From: Erwinia sp. SLM-02
GTDB taxonomy: Bacteria; Pseudomonadota; Gammaproteobacteria; Enterobacterales; Enterobacteriaceae
Direction of reading: 5' to 3'
Assembly (NCBI RefSeq): GCF_037450285.1
Contig: NZ_JAQISN010000001.1
Coordinates: forward strand, 2,356,001-2,420,000
Length of the DNA: 64,000 bases
Position numbers and translations under genes: made by a program
Notes under the pieces: generated by a model
The model's database searches: none
What the model saw: only the letters and a program-made list of their open reading frames with translations
What the model was told of the DNA's origin: nothing
In this document: positions 52,894 through 60,795 of the stretch, piece by piece
Layout: the number at the start of each line of letters is the position of its first letter
Position numbering within the stretch: position 1 is the first letter of the stretch

Positions 52894-53080
52894 TAACTCT
52901 GCACTGCCTGTAATTGGGAATGAAAACTGACGTTTAACGTCTTGTGATGTGGCGCGGAGCGCTCATCCAGAATGGAAAGCACAGTATAGCGGCAGATGTC
53001 CCTGCGGCACAGGGGGAATAGTCCTCATAACGCCCTTTCATGGCATAATAGCCAAATATTTTTTACCGCAGTGAGTGTTC

Positions 53081-54835
53081 ATGTCTTTTACCCTACGCCC
53101 CTACCAGCAGGAAGCGGTGGATGCCACCGTCAGCTATTTTCGCCGCTCCGCCGAGCCTGCGGTCATCGTGCTGCCGACCGGCGCGGGCAAAAGCCTGGTG
53201 ATTGCCGAACTGGCCCGCGTGGCACGCGGCCGGGTGCTGGTGCTGGCTCACGTCAAAGAGCTGGTGGCGCAGAATCACGGGAAATATCAGGCGTATGGAC
53301 TGGAGGCGGATATCTTTGCCGCCGGGCTGCAGCGCAAAGAGAGCCGCGCAAAAGTGGTGTTCGGCAGCGTGCAGTCGGTGGCCCGTAACCTGGCGCAGTT
53401 TGACGACCGTTTTTCACTGCTGATCGTTGATGAGTGCCATCGCATCAGCGATGCCGACGACAGCCAGTATCAGCAGATCATCAACCAGCTGCGCCAGCGG
53501 AACCCGCAGCTGCGGCTGCTTGGCCTCACCGCCACGCCCTACCGGCTGGGCAAAGGCTGGATCTATCAGTTTCACTATCACGGTATGGTGCGCGGCAGCG
53601 AGCAGGCGATGTTTCGCGACTGCATCTATGAGCTTCCGCTGCGCTATATGATCAAGCACGGCTTCCTGGTGCCGCCCGAGCGGCTGGACATGCCGGTGGT
53701 GCAGTATGATTTCAGCCGCCTGCAGGCGCAGGAAAATGGCCTGTTCAGCGAGGCCGATCTCAACCGCGAGCTGAAACAGCAGCAGCGCATTACGCCGCAT
53801 ATTATTCAGCAGATCGTCGAGTTTGCCCGCGACCGTCAGGGGGTGATGATCTTCGCCGCCACCGTCGAGCACGCCCGGGAGGTTCTCGGCCTGCTGCCGG
53901 ACAGCAAAGCGTTAATCAGCGCCGGAACGCCCGCCGCCGAACGCGACGCGTTGATTACCGCCTTTAAGGCCCGCGAGCTGCTGTATATGGTCAATGTTGC
54001 GGTACTGACCACCGGCTTTGACGCGCCCCACGTCGATCTGATTGCCATTCTGCGCCCGACCGAATCGGTCAGCCTTTACCAGCAGATTGTCGGCCGCGGG
54101 CTGCGCCTCAGTCCGGGGAAAAGCGACTGTCTGATCCTCGACTATGCCGGGAACCCCCACGATTTGTTTACGCCAGAAGTGGGGGCACCCAAAGGAAAAA
54201 GTGACAACAAGCCGGTGCAGGTGTTCTGTCCCGGCTGCGGCTTCGCCAACACCTTCTGGGGGAAAGCCACCGCCGACGGCACGATCGTTGAGCACTTTGG
54301 CCGCCGCTGCCAGGGCGTGCTGGAGGATGATGAAGGCAACCGCGAACAGTGTGACTACCGCTTCCGCTTCAAGAACTGCCCGCAGTGCAACGCCGAAAAT
54401 GATATTGCCGCCCGCCGCTGCCGGGAATGCGACACCATCCTGGTCGATCCCGACGACATGCTGAAAGCGGCGCTTAAGCTGAAGGATGCGCTGGTGCTGC
54501 GCTGTGCGGCGATGGTGCTGGAGGCCGGCGCGGATGAGCACGGCGAGTGGATTAAGGCGCGCTACTTTGATGAAGAGGCCACCGAGGTGAGCGAGCGTTT
54601 CCGGCTGAAAAGCCCGGCACAGCGCACGGCTTTTGAGCAGCTGTTTTTGCGCCCGCACCAGCGCGCACCGGGCGTGCCGCTGGGCTGGAAAACGGCCCAG
54701 GATATCGTCACCCTCCAGCCGCTGCTGCGCCATCCTGATTTTGTTGTCGCCCGCAAACAGCGCCATTTCTGGCAGGTGCGGGAGAAAGTCTTTGATTACC
54801 AGGGACGTTTTCGTCGGGCTAATGAACTGCGGTGA
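53081..54835 (+). CDS. radD: DEAD/DEAH-box ATP-dependent repair helicase RadD (YejH)
   Basis: RadD is a superfamily 2 ATPase involved in recovery from DNA damage; it stimulates RecA strand exchange and acts with SSB in E. coli. The 584-residue protein has motif I PTGAGKS (near residue 30), motif II DECH (near 122), motif III LTAT and motif VI QIVGRGLR (near residue 335). After about residue 380 comes a zinc-finger-like region with CPGC, CPQC and CREC pairs. ATG 53081 gives MSFTLRPYQQEAV like homologues; a GTG two codons upstream is possible. Confidence 0.95.
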   Translation: MSFTLRPYQQEAVDATVSYFRRSAEPAVIVLPTGAGKSLVIAELARVARGRVLVLAHVKELVAQNHGKYQAYGLEADIFAAGLQRKESRAKVVFGSVQSVARNLAQFDDRFSLLIVDECHRISDADDSQYQQIINQLRQRNPQLRLLGLTATPYRLGKGWIYQFHYHGMVRGSEQAMFRDCIYELPLRYMIKHGFLVPPERLDMPVVQYDFSRLQAQENGLFSEADLNRELKQQQRITPHIIQQIVEFARDRQGVMIFAATVEHAREVLGLLPDSKALISAGTPAAERDALITAFKARELLYMVNVAVLTTGFDAPHVDLIAILRPTESVSLYQQIVGRGLRLSPGKSDCLILDYAGNPHDLFTPEVGAPKGKSDNKPVQVFCPGCGFANTFWGKATADGTIVEHFGRRCQGVLEDDEGNREQCDYRFRFKNCPQCNAENDIAARRCRECDTILVDPDDMLKAALKLKDALVLRCAAMVLEAGADEHGEWIKARYFDEEATEVSERFRLKSPAQRTAFEQLFLRPHQRAPGVPLGWKTAQDIVTLQPLLRHPDFVVARKQRHFWQVREKVFDYQGRFRRANELR

Positions 54836-54845
54836 GTTTATTACA

Positions 54846-54874
54846 TTGCCCGCAGCGGCAAACAGGGCTATAAT
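54846..54874 (+). promoter_or_regulatory. sigma-70 promoter of rplY
   Basis: TTGCCC (-35) and a perfect TATAAT (-10) are separated by 17 bases, about 88 bases before the rplY ATG. The spacing and hexamers fit a strong housekeeping promoter. Confidence 0.8.
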
Positions 54875-54961
54875 GCCGCCCGCTTTTGCTCTGCAAAGGC
54901 TGAACAATCCGCCTGCTGCTGGGTCGCCTGTAGCAGGAACAAAAACACAAGAGACTTTAAA

Positions 54962-55246
54962 ATGTTCACTATCAATGTAGATGTACGTAAAGAGCAGGGT
55001 AAGGGTGCGAGCCGCCGCCTGCGTGTAGCTAACAAATTCCCAGCTATCATTTACGGTGGCAAAGAAGAAGCTATCGCTATCGAACTGGACCACGACTCCG
55101 TAATGAACATGCAGGCTAAGCCTGGTTTTTACGAAGAAGTGCTGACTCTGGTTGCCGATGGTAAAGAAATCAAAGTTAAAGTGCAGGCTGTTCAGCGTCA
55201 CCCGTTCAAGCCAAAACTGCACCACATCGACTTCGTTCGCGCTTAA
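54962..55246 (+). CDS. rplY: 50S ribosomal protein L25
   Basis: L25 binds 5S rRNA in the large ribosomal subunit. The 94-residue single-domain form (no CTC extension) is typical of enterobacteria. The start MFTINVDVRKEQGKGASRRLR and the ending HPFKPKLHHIDFVRA are diagnostic. It has its own strong promoter and terminator. Confidence 0.98.
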   Translation: MFTINVDVRKEQGKGASRRLRVANKFPAIIYGGKEEAIAIELDHDSVMNMQAKPGFYEEVLTLVADGKEIKVKVQAVQRHPFKPKLHHIDFVRA

Positions 55247-55272
55247 TCGCACGTTCGTAACTGATGTAAAAG

Positions 55273-55300
55273 AAACGCCGCATTTGCGGCGTTTTTTTTA
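55273..55300 (+). terminator. terminator of rplY
   Basis: AACGCCGCA TT TGCGGCGTT followed by a long T-run, 27 bases after the stop. Confidence 0.92.
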
Positions 55301-55342
55301 TGCTGAATTCGGGCAGGCCTGAATCAGGCCCACCCCATGTGA

Positions 55343-56347
55343 CTACTTACCGCTGGTGCGGCGCTGCAGCTGATCGCGCAGATTGGGCGGCGTGCCCTTG
55401 ATGGTCAGCGTATCTGTGGTCGGATCCCAGAAGATACGTTCGCCTAACAGCATGGCGTCAAAGTTCAGGGTTAAGCCGCCGCCGCTGCCGGCAAACTTGG
55501 TCAGCTGACGCAGAGTGCTGCGATCGGCCGGGAAGCTCTCCTCCAGCTCGTAGCCCTGCTCGGTGGTAAACGCCTGGAAGGTTTTCTCACCCAGCGGCGC
55601 CAGCTCTTCCGACAGCCCCTGCAGTTCAATCTCCTCGCCCGCCTGCAGCTGCTCGTTGCAATAGCTGTAAACCTGCTGACGGTAGTTCTGACGCTCGTTT
55701 TTATCGAGGCTGGCCTCCGCGCAGTAGTCATCCACCGCCTGCAGCAGCCCACGGTTTTGCGCTTTGGTATCCAGGCCGACGCTGGCACCGAGGAAATCCA
55801 TAAAGAAGTCGGCCACTTTGCGCCCTACCCGGCCGCGCAGGAAGGTCAGATAACGGGTCGATTCCGGGTTGGTTTCCCACTCGGTCAAGTCGACGCGCGC
55901 CACGATATCGGCATGATTGATATCGAGGAACTGCGTGCTGCTGATATCCAGCTCTTCATTCACGCGCATACTGTTCTGGCTGCTCAGTACCGCAATCAGC
56001 AGGTAGTTCACCGCCAGGTAGCGGTAGTGGCCAAACAGCACCACGCCGCTTTCGGCAAACGGATATTTACCCAGTTCATCGCGCAGGCGGCCGGTGGCGG
56101 CACGGCTGAAAGCCAGGAAATCGTCCTCACCTTTGCGGCAGTTGCGCAGCGCATCGGCCAGTTCGCTCTCTTCATTGAACAGGCCATAGGCTTTACTTTT
56201 GGCGCTGTAAACGCGATGCAGCTCTTCCATCATGGCGGTGACCGCCGGGGTGGACGGCAGCAGCGAATCGCGCAGAACCAGATCCAGCGTCTGTTCATCA
56301 CGTTTGATCAGCTGGTGAAGGGCAATCTGGTCGATATCCAGACTCAT
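55343..56347 (-). CDS. yejK: nucleoid-associated protein YejK (NdpA)
   Basis: A 334-residue spermidine-nucleoid-associated protein of the 37K/NdpA family. Members bind double-stranded DNA. The start at 56347 follows AAAGGAGAG at good spacing and gives MSLDIDQIALHQL like E. coli (335 residues); a longer frame to 56386 lacks a ribosome-binding site. The FVGASVGLDTK-like segment (here FLGASVGLDTKAQNR, near residue 192) and the C-terminal GERIFWDPTTDTLTIKGTPPNLRDQL are conserved. Divergent from yejL. Confidence 0.94.
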   Translation of the reverse strand: MSLDIDQIALHQLIKRDEQTLDLVLRDSLLPSTPAVTAMMEELHRVYSAKSKAYGLFNEESELADALRNCRKGEDDFLAFSRAATGRLRDELGKYPFAESGVVLFGHYRYLAVNYLLIAVLSSQNSMRVNEELDISSTQFLDINHADIVARVDLTEWETNPESTRYLTFLRGRVGRKVADFFMDFLGASVGLDTKAQNRGLLQAVDDYCAEASLDKNERQNYRQQVYSYCNEQLQAGEEIELQGLSEELAPLGEKTFQAFTTEQGYELEESFPADRSTLRQLTKFAGSGGGLTLNFDAMLLGERIFWDPTTDTLTIKGTPPNLRDQLQRRTSGK

Positions 56348-56508
56348 GGTAAACTCTCCTTTGGGCACAGGCGCGTATTCAATCACCGAGTGCTCTTTCG
56401 ATCAACCAATCAGCAACAACATTAACCTGATGCTGACGATAAAAAAGCAGAAAAAAACCTGCTGTTACGTTAAAATGGCGCCTTTTAAATCTCAGTAAAA
56501 TAGACGCT

Positions 56509-56736
56509 ATGGCACAATCATCCCGATACAGTAACGAACGCGTGGAAAAAATCCTCGCAGAAATGGTCCAGGTTCTGGAGAAAAACCAGACCCCAACCGA
56601 TCTTTCCCTGATGGTTTTAGGGAATATGGTGACCAACCTGCTTAATACCAGCGTTGCCCCCGCGCAGCGCCAGACCATGGCTCGTTCGTTTGCCGAAGCG
56701 CTTCAGGCGTCGGTACGCGATGATAAAGCCCACTGA
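56509..56736 (+). CDS. yejL: YejL family protein (UPF0352)
   Basis: A 75-residue, mostly helical protein of the UPF0352 family, equal in length to E. coli YejL. It starts MAQSSRYSNERVEKILAEM and contains a LSLMVLGNMVTNLLN helix. The function is unknown. yejM follows 21 bases later, so they are likely cotranscribed. Confidence 0.94.
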   Translation: MAQSSRYSNERVEKILAEMVQVLEKNQTPTDLSLMVLGNMVTNLLNTSVAPAQRQTMARSFAEALQASVRDDKAH

Positions 56737-56757
56737 TGAGACGACTCTGATCCCGTT

Positions 56758-58518
56758 ATGGTAACAAATCGGCAGCGCTACCGTGAAAAAGTCTCCCAGA
56801 TGATAAGCTGGGGGCACTGGTTCGCCCTGTTTAACATCATTTTCGCGTTCATTCTGGGTAGCCGCTACCTGTTTGTTTCAGACTGGCCAACGTCGCTGGC
56901 CGGTCGGATTTATGCGTTCAGTAGCTGGATCGGACACTTCAGTTTCCTGGTTTTTGCCGCCTATCTGCTGATCGTTTTCCCACTGACCTTCGTGGTGATG
57001 TCGCAGCGGCTGCTGCGCTTTCTGTCGGCGATTATTGCCACCGCGGGCCTGACGCTGATTCTGGTTGATGGGGCCGTTTTTGAACGGTTCCACCTGCACC
57101 TGAACCCGGTGGTCTGGGAGCTGGTGATTAACCCCGATCAGAGCGAACTGGCGCGCGACTGGCAGCTGATGTTTATCAGCGTGCCGGTTATCTTCCTCGT
57201 GGAGATGCTGTTTGCCACCTGGAGCTGGCAGAAGCTGCGCAGCCTGAACCGACGCAGCTTTGGCAAACCGCTGGCGGCCCTGTTTATCAGCGCCTTCTTC
57301 GCCAGCCATCTGTTGTATATCTGGGCGGATGCCAACTTCTATCGCCCGATTACCATGCAGCGTTCGAACCTGCCGCTTTCTTATCCGATGACGGCGCGCC
57401 GCTTCCTGGAAAAATATGGCCTGCTGGACGCCCAGGAATACCAGCGCCGCCTGGTGCAGCAGGGTAATCCTGAAGCGCTGTCGGTGGCCTATCCGCTGAG
57501 TGACATTACCGTCAGCGACGCGGGTACACGTAACAATCTGCTGGTGATTACCGTGGACGGGCTGAATGAAGCCACCATGCCTAAACTGCTGCCGAACCTG
57601 ACGCGCTTTGGCGAAAGCAACGTGCGCTTCAGCCAGCACTTCAGCTCGGGCGGGACGGACGATACCGGCCTGTTTGGCCTGTTTTACGGGATTTCACCCA
57701 GCTATATGGACGGCGTTCTGTCATCGCGCATCGCCTCAACGCTGGTGGGTACGCTGGGCCAGCAGGGCTATCAGTTCGGCCTGTTCGCCAGCGACGGCTT
57801 TAACTCACCGCTGTATCGCCAGGCGCTGCTGTCTGATTTTTCGCTGCCGGAAGCCCGCGCGCAGAGCAACGATCAGACCACCAGCCAGTGGCAGAACTGG
57901 CTGAACGGGCATAAAAACGATCGCAGCCCGTGGTTCTCCTATCTGTCGTTAACCACGACGGATGCCAGCGGTGAAGAGGGATCTGATAAGCAGCGTCTGC
58001 GTCGTTACAGCCGCGCCGCCGCCAATGTCGATCGGCAGATACAGAGCGTACTGACCACGCTGGAGCAGAAAGGCCTGTTGAAAAACACCGTGGTGGTGAT
58101 CACCGCGCAGCACGGCGTGGTGCTGGAAGGCGATGATAATCCCGGCAATCGCGCGGCGTTACAGGTGCCGATGATCGTTCACTGGCCGGAAACGCCCGCA
58201 CAAACGGTGAATAAACTGACCGACCATCAGGACATTATGGCCACCCTGATGCAGCGTCTCCTGCACGTGAATACGCCGCTGGCTGACTACTCTCAGGGTG
58301 AAGATTTGTTCTCGTCTAAGCGCCGCCATAACTGGGTAGCCAGCAGTATCAGCCATCACCGCCTGGTCATCACGACCGCCGATGAGACGCTGCTGCTGGA
58401 TAACAACGGCAGCTATACGGCATGGAATTCGCAGGGCGAGGAACTGAAAAACCACAAGCCGCAGCTGGCGCTGCTGCTTCAGGTGCTGACCGACGAAAAA
58501 CGATTTATTGCTAATTGA
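56758..58518 (+). CDS. yejM: lipopolysaccharide synthesis regulator YejM (LapC/PbgA)
   Basis: YejM is an essential inner-membrane protein that senses lipid A in the periplasmic leaflet and, through LapB, controls FtsH degradation of LpxC. The 586-residue protein has five N-terminal helices (to about residue 190) and a periplasmic hydrolase-like domain of the alkaline phosphatase/sulfatase fold (VITVDGLNEATMPKLLPNL and SSGGTDDTGLFGLFYG near residues 263-320). E. coli YejM also has 586 residues. It precedes tRNA-Pro, as in E. coli. Confidence 0.96.
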   Translation: MVTNRQRYREKVSQMISWGHWFALFNIIFAFILGSRYLFVSDWPTSLAGRIYAFSSWIGHFSFLVFAAYLLIVFPLTFVVMSQRLLRFLSAIIATAGLTLILVDGAVFERFHLHLNPVVWELVINPDQSELARDWQLMFISVPVIFLVEMLFATWSWQKLRSLNRRSFGKPLAALFISAFFASHLLYIWADANFYRPITMQRSNLPLSYPMTARRFLEKYGLLDAQEYQRRLVQQGNPEALSVAYPLSDITVSDAGTRNNLLVITVDGLNEATMPKLLPNLTRFGESNVRFSQHFSSGGTDDTGLFGLFYGISPSYMDGVLSSRIASTLVGTLGQQGYQFGLFASDGFNSPLYRQALLSDFSLPEARAQSNDQTTSQWQNWLNGHKNDRSPWFSYLSLTTTDASGEEGSDKQRLRRYSRAAANVDRQIQSVLTTLEQKGLLKNTVVVITAQHGVVLEGDDNPGNRAALQVPMIVHWPETPAQTVNKLTDHQDIMATLMQRLLHVNTPLADYSQGEDLFSSKRRHNWVASSISHHRLVITTADETLLLDNNGSYTAWNSQGEELKNHKPQLALLLQVLTDEKRFIAN

Positions 58519-58594
58519 CTGTATAAATATAACGCAGTCAAGACGTTAGCTACTTGCATTCGAAGGCCAGTTCAGTAAACTATGCTGCAAATAT

Positions 58595-58671
58595 CGGCAC
58601 GTAGCGCAGCTTGGTAGCGCACGGTCATGGGGTGTCCGGGGTCGGAGGTTCAAATCCTCTCGTGCCGACCA
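58595..58671 (+). tRNA. proL: tRNA-Pro (anticodon GGG)
   Basis: A 77-base tRNA cloverleaf with encoded CCA. The seven-base acceptor arms CGGCACG / CGTGCCG pair perfectly, the T arm carries GGTTCAAATCC, and the anticodon GGG is at 58629-58631. The sequence and position after yejM match E. coli proL. A terminator follows 14 bases later. Confidence 0.97.
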
Positions 58672-58684
58672 AATACCTTAAAAA

Positions 58685-58713
58685 AACCAGCCTCTTACGG
58701 CTGGTTTTTTTAT
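58685..58713 (+). terminator. terminator of the tRNA-Pro transcript
   Basis: Eight-base stem AACCAGCC / GGCTGGTT with a six-base loop, followed by TTTTTT; A-rich on the left arm, so it could also work from the other direction. Confidence 0.9.
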
Positions 58714-58810
58714 GCCTGAATCACGCCCTGTATCTCATCGGCGAAAATACTTTGATAATTAAGCCTGTGTAATCGTTAAGTTTGAATGAAATCCGCTCTG
58801 TTTGTGAATG

Positions 58811-58836
58811 TAAAAAGCCTCTGTTAAAAGAGGCCT
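58811..58836 (-). terminator. terminator of the small membrane-protein gene
   Basis: On the - strand GCCTCT TTTAAC AGAGGC followed by TTTTT (A tract 58812-58816). It begins about 38 bases after the stop of the frame at 58872-59072. Confidence 0.7.
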
Positions 58837-58871
58837 TTAGGGTACAGGTCAGCACATTGTCACTGACGCCG

Positions 58872-59072
58872 TCATCTTCTGGAAAAGAACACAAATATCC
58901 CATCGGTGATCTTGACCATACCGAACATGCTCAGAACGGTTATCACCAGATTAGAAAGCTCGCGTGGGGCAGCATAAAAGGTATTTTCAAATACCCCCGC
59001 CCCATTCAGCAAGGCCGCCACAATCAGGATGGATAGAAGTAATATTATGCCCCTGAATATTTTATTTTTCAT
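58872..59072 (-). CDS. possible small two-helix membrane protein, 66 residues
   Basis: I do not recognise a family. The product starts MKNKIFRGIILLLSILIVAA and has two hydrophobic segments, about residues 7-28 and 39-62, with a short polar loop (ENTFYAAPRE), and ends in Arg-Arg. Charge distribution and a proper terminator downstream argue for a gene, while the ribosome-binding site is weak (GGAGC about 17 bases before ATG) and the DNA is AT-rich. It could be a small envelope protein, a toxin/immunity-like peptide or a chance frame. Confidence 0.45.
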   Translation of the reverse strand: MKNKIFRGIILLLSILIVAALLNGAGVFENTFYAAPRELSNLVITVLSMFGMVKITDGIFVFFSRR

Positions 59073-59504
59073 TTTCTAATGTTTAGCTCCATCATTTTCA
59101 TATTCCTTTATAAAAAAATTACATTTCAACCCCAACTAAAGGATACATCCATATAATTTAAACTTACAGGAAATTTAACGGAAAGCTAAATAATACAAAA
59201 ACACATACACATCAATGATTTAACATAAAATAACCACAGAAAATCTAATTAAAAACTAAAGCGGTCAGTTTTTTGCTAAAAAAATTGAACACCATCACAT
59301 TTACAGGCATTTGAATTAATAGACCGTGAAGTTTAAAAACCAATAAATCAATATCGCATTGTGAATTATCGCATCAGGAATTAGAATTTAATATCGAACT
59401 CAGGAACATCATAATAGGTCTTTGACGAAAACGATCGGGCTACTTATCTGTCGCCCCGATAATTGATAAAGCCCGCCCGCTAAGGCGGATTTTATCAACT
59501 CGAA
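59073..59504. other. AT-rich intergenic stretch
   Basis: About 430 strongly AT-rich bases between the small membrane ORF and malI. No frame of coding quality, RNA or clear repeat is visible; a promoter for the small - strand ORF should be here. A purine/AT composition like this in a conserved GC-rich neighbourhood may mark a former insertion. Confidence 0.4.
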
Positions 59505-60536
59505 TCACGCCGACGCCCTCTCCACCAGCGCAGGCGGCACGATGATGTTCTGCACTTCCAGATTCTGGCCGCCGATGCGCAGCAGCAGGCGCCGCGCCGT
59601 GGCGTGGCCGATTTCACGGGCGGAGTTAGCAATTGAGGTTAGCGGGGGTTCGGTCAGTTCGGATTCGGGGGCGTCCTCCATCCCAATCAGGGCGATTTTT
59701 TGCTGGAAGAAACTGTCAACCGCCCCGCCGCCGACTTCAGCACCGGTACGCAGCACGCCAAAATACGCCCCCAGCGCGACGGAGGATTTATGGCAGACGA
59801 TGGCGCTGATTTTGGGATAGTGAGAGAGCAGCGCCTCGGTGGCATCCGCCGCGCATTTTTGCTGGTAATCACATTCGATAATCCACTCGGTGCGGAACGG
59901 CAGACCGTACTGCAGCAGCGTGGCGCAAAAACCACCCAGGCGCTCGGCGCGGGTCAGTGAATTGCTAAGCCCCCCGAGATAGGCGATCTGCTTGTGTCCC
60001 TGCCGGATAAGGTATTCAGTGGCTATTTTTGCCGCCTGCATATTATCGGGGCGAACCACGTCAACCCCGTCAATGCCGCCGGAGCGGGTGGCGCAAATCA
60101 GCGGCACGCCCTGCTCTTCCGCTTTTTCCTTCAGGCCGCTCATCGAGCCTTCGCCGCCGGCAATGACAATGCCGTCTACGCCGTGGGTCAGCAGCGTATC
60201 GAAGCAGCGCATCAGCCCTTTCCCCGACGCCCCGCTTTGCAGCAGGAACAGCACCTTGCCCTGCGCTTCAAACATTTCGCTCAGGCCCGCGGTCATTTCG
60301 GCGTAAAACGGCTCGCAGATATCGCGGACAATCAGCCCGACCACGCCGGATTCCCCGCCGCGCAGCGTACTGGCCTGGCGATTACGCACAAAGCCCAGCT
60401 CATCGACGGCGCGGTTAACCCGCTCAGCCGTTGCCTGAGAAATCCGCCCCTTGCCGCCCAGCACCAGCGACACGGTGGTGACCGACACGCCAGCGTGGCG
60501 GGCTACATCAATAATGGTGATCTTTTTTTGGCTCAT
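59505..60536 (-). CDS. malI: LacI-family repressor MalI
   Basis: MalI represses malXY in E. coli. The 343-residue protein begins with the LacI helix-turn-helix (KITIIDVARHAGVSVTTVSLVLGGKGRIS) and the hinge, and continues with the sugar-binding-like core, in which VRPDNMQAAKIATEYLIR and YLGGLSNSLTRAERLGGF agree with E. coli MalI. It is divergent from malX, with two palindromic operators in the gap. The inducer is not known. Confidence 0.94.
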   Translation of the reverse strand: MSQKKITIIDVARHAGVSVTTVSLVLGGKGRISQATAERVNRAVDELGFVRNRQASTLRGGESGVVGLIVRDICEPFYAEMTAGLSEMFEAQGKVLFLLQSGASGKGLMRCFDTLLTHGVDGIVIAGGEGSMSGLKEKAEEQGVPLICATRSGGIDGVDVVRPDNMQAAKIATEYLIRQGHKQIAYLGGLSNSLTRAERLGGFCATLLQYGLPFRTEWIIECDYQQKCAADATEALLSHYPKISAIVCHKSSVALGAYFGVLRTGAEVGGGAVDSFFQQKIALIGMEDAPESELTEPPLTSIANSAREIGHATARRLLLRIGGQNLEVQNIIVPPALVERASA

Positions 60537-60655
60537 CGGACTTTATCGTTCATACCGGACTCCACGAAACGGCATCACTCCCGGCCGCCATTATACGTTC
60601 ACGGATGCAAAAAATTAGCCTGGTCAGAGAGTTATATCTGACTAATCAATTTTAG

Positions 60656-60667
60656 TAAAACGTTAAA
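60656..60667 (-). promoter_or_regulatory. MalI-type operator near malI
   Basis: TAAAACGTTAAA, matching TAAAACGTTTTA at ten of twelve positions, about 120 bases before malI. Likely autoregulatory. Confidence 0.65.
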
Positions 60668-60706
60668 CCCTTCTTAAACCCCATTATGACTGGATTGATC
60701 AAATAG

Positions 60707-60749
60707 TGTGAGATCCAACACGTATTAGTTTGGTAAAACGTTTTATCTT
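60707..60749 (+). promoter_or_regulatory. malX promoter: CRP-like site, -10 and MalI operator
   Basis: TGTGAGATCCAACAC (from 60707) has a perfect left CRP arm. The perfect palindrome TAAAACGTTTTA at 60734-60745 is a MalI-type operator. TATCTT (60744-60749) lies 32 bases from the CRP centre, the class II spacing, so the repressor would cover the -10 box. Confidence 0.65.
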
Positions 60750-60795
60750 AGCCACCAGCAATACAGAGCCTAACAACACCATTCGGGGAGCGGGT

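Noticed and set aside
53912..55252. 446-codon - strand frame over radD and rplY
   Set aside because: Crosses two well-identified genes and the rplY promoter; antisense artefact.
58782..59036. 84-codon + strand frame across the small membrane ORF
   Set aside because: It runs through the - strand terminator and opposite the membrane ORF, with unconvincing composition.
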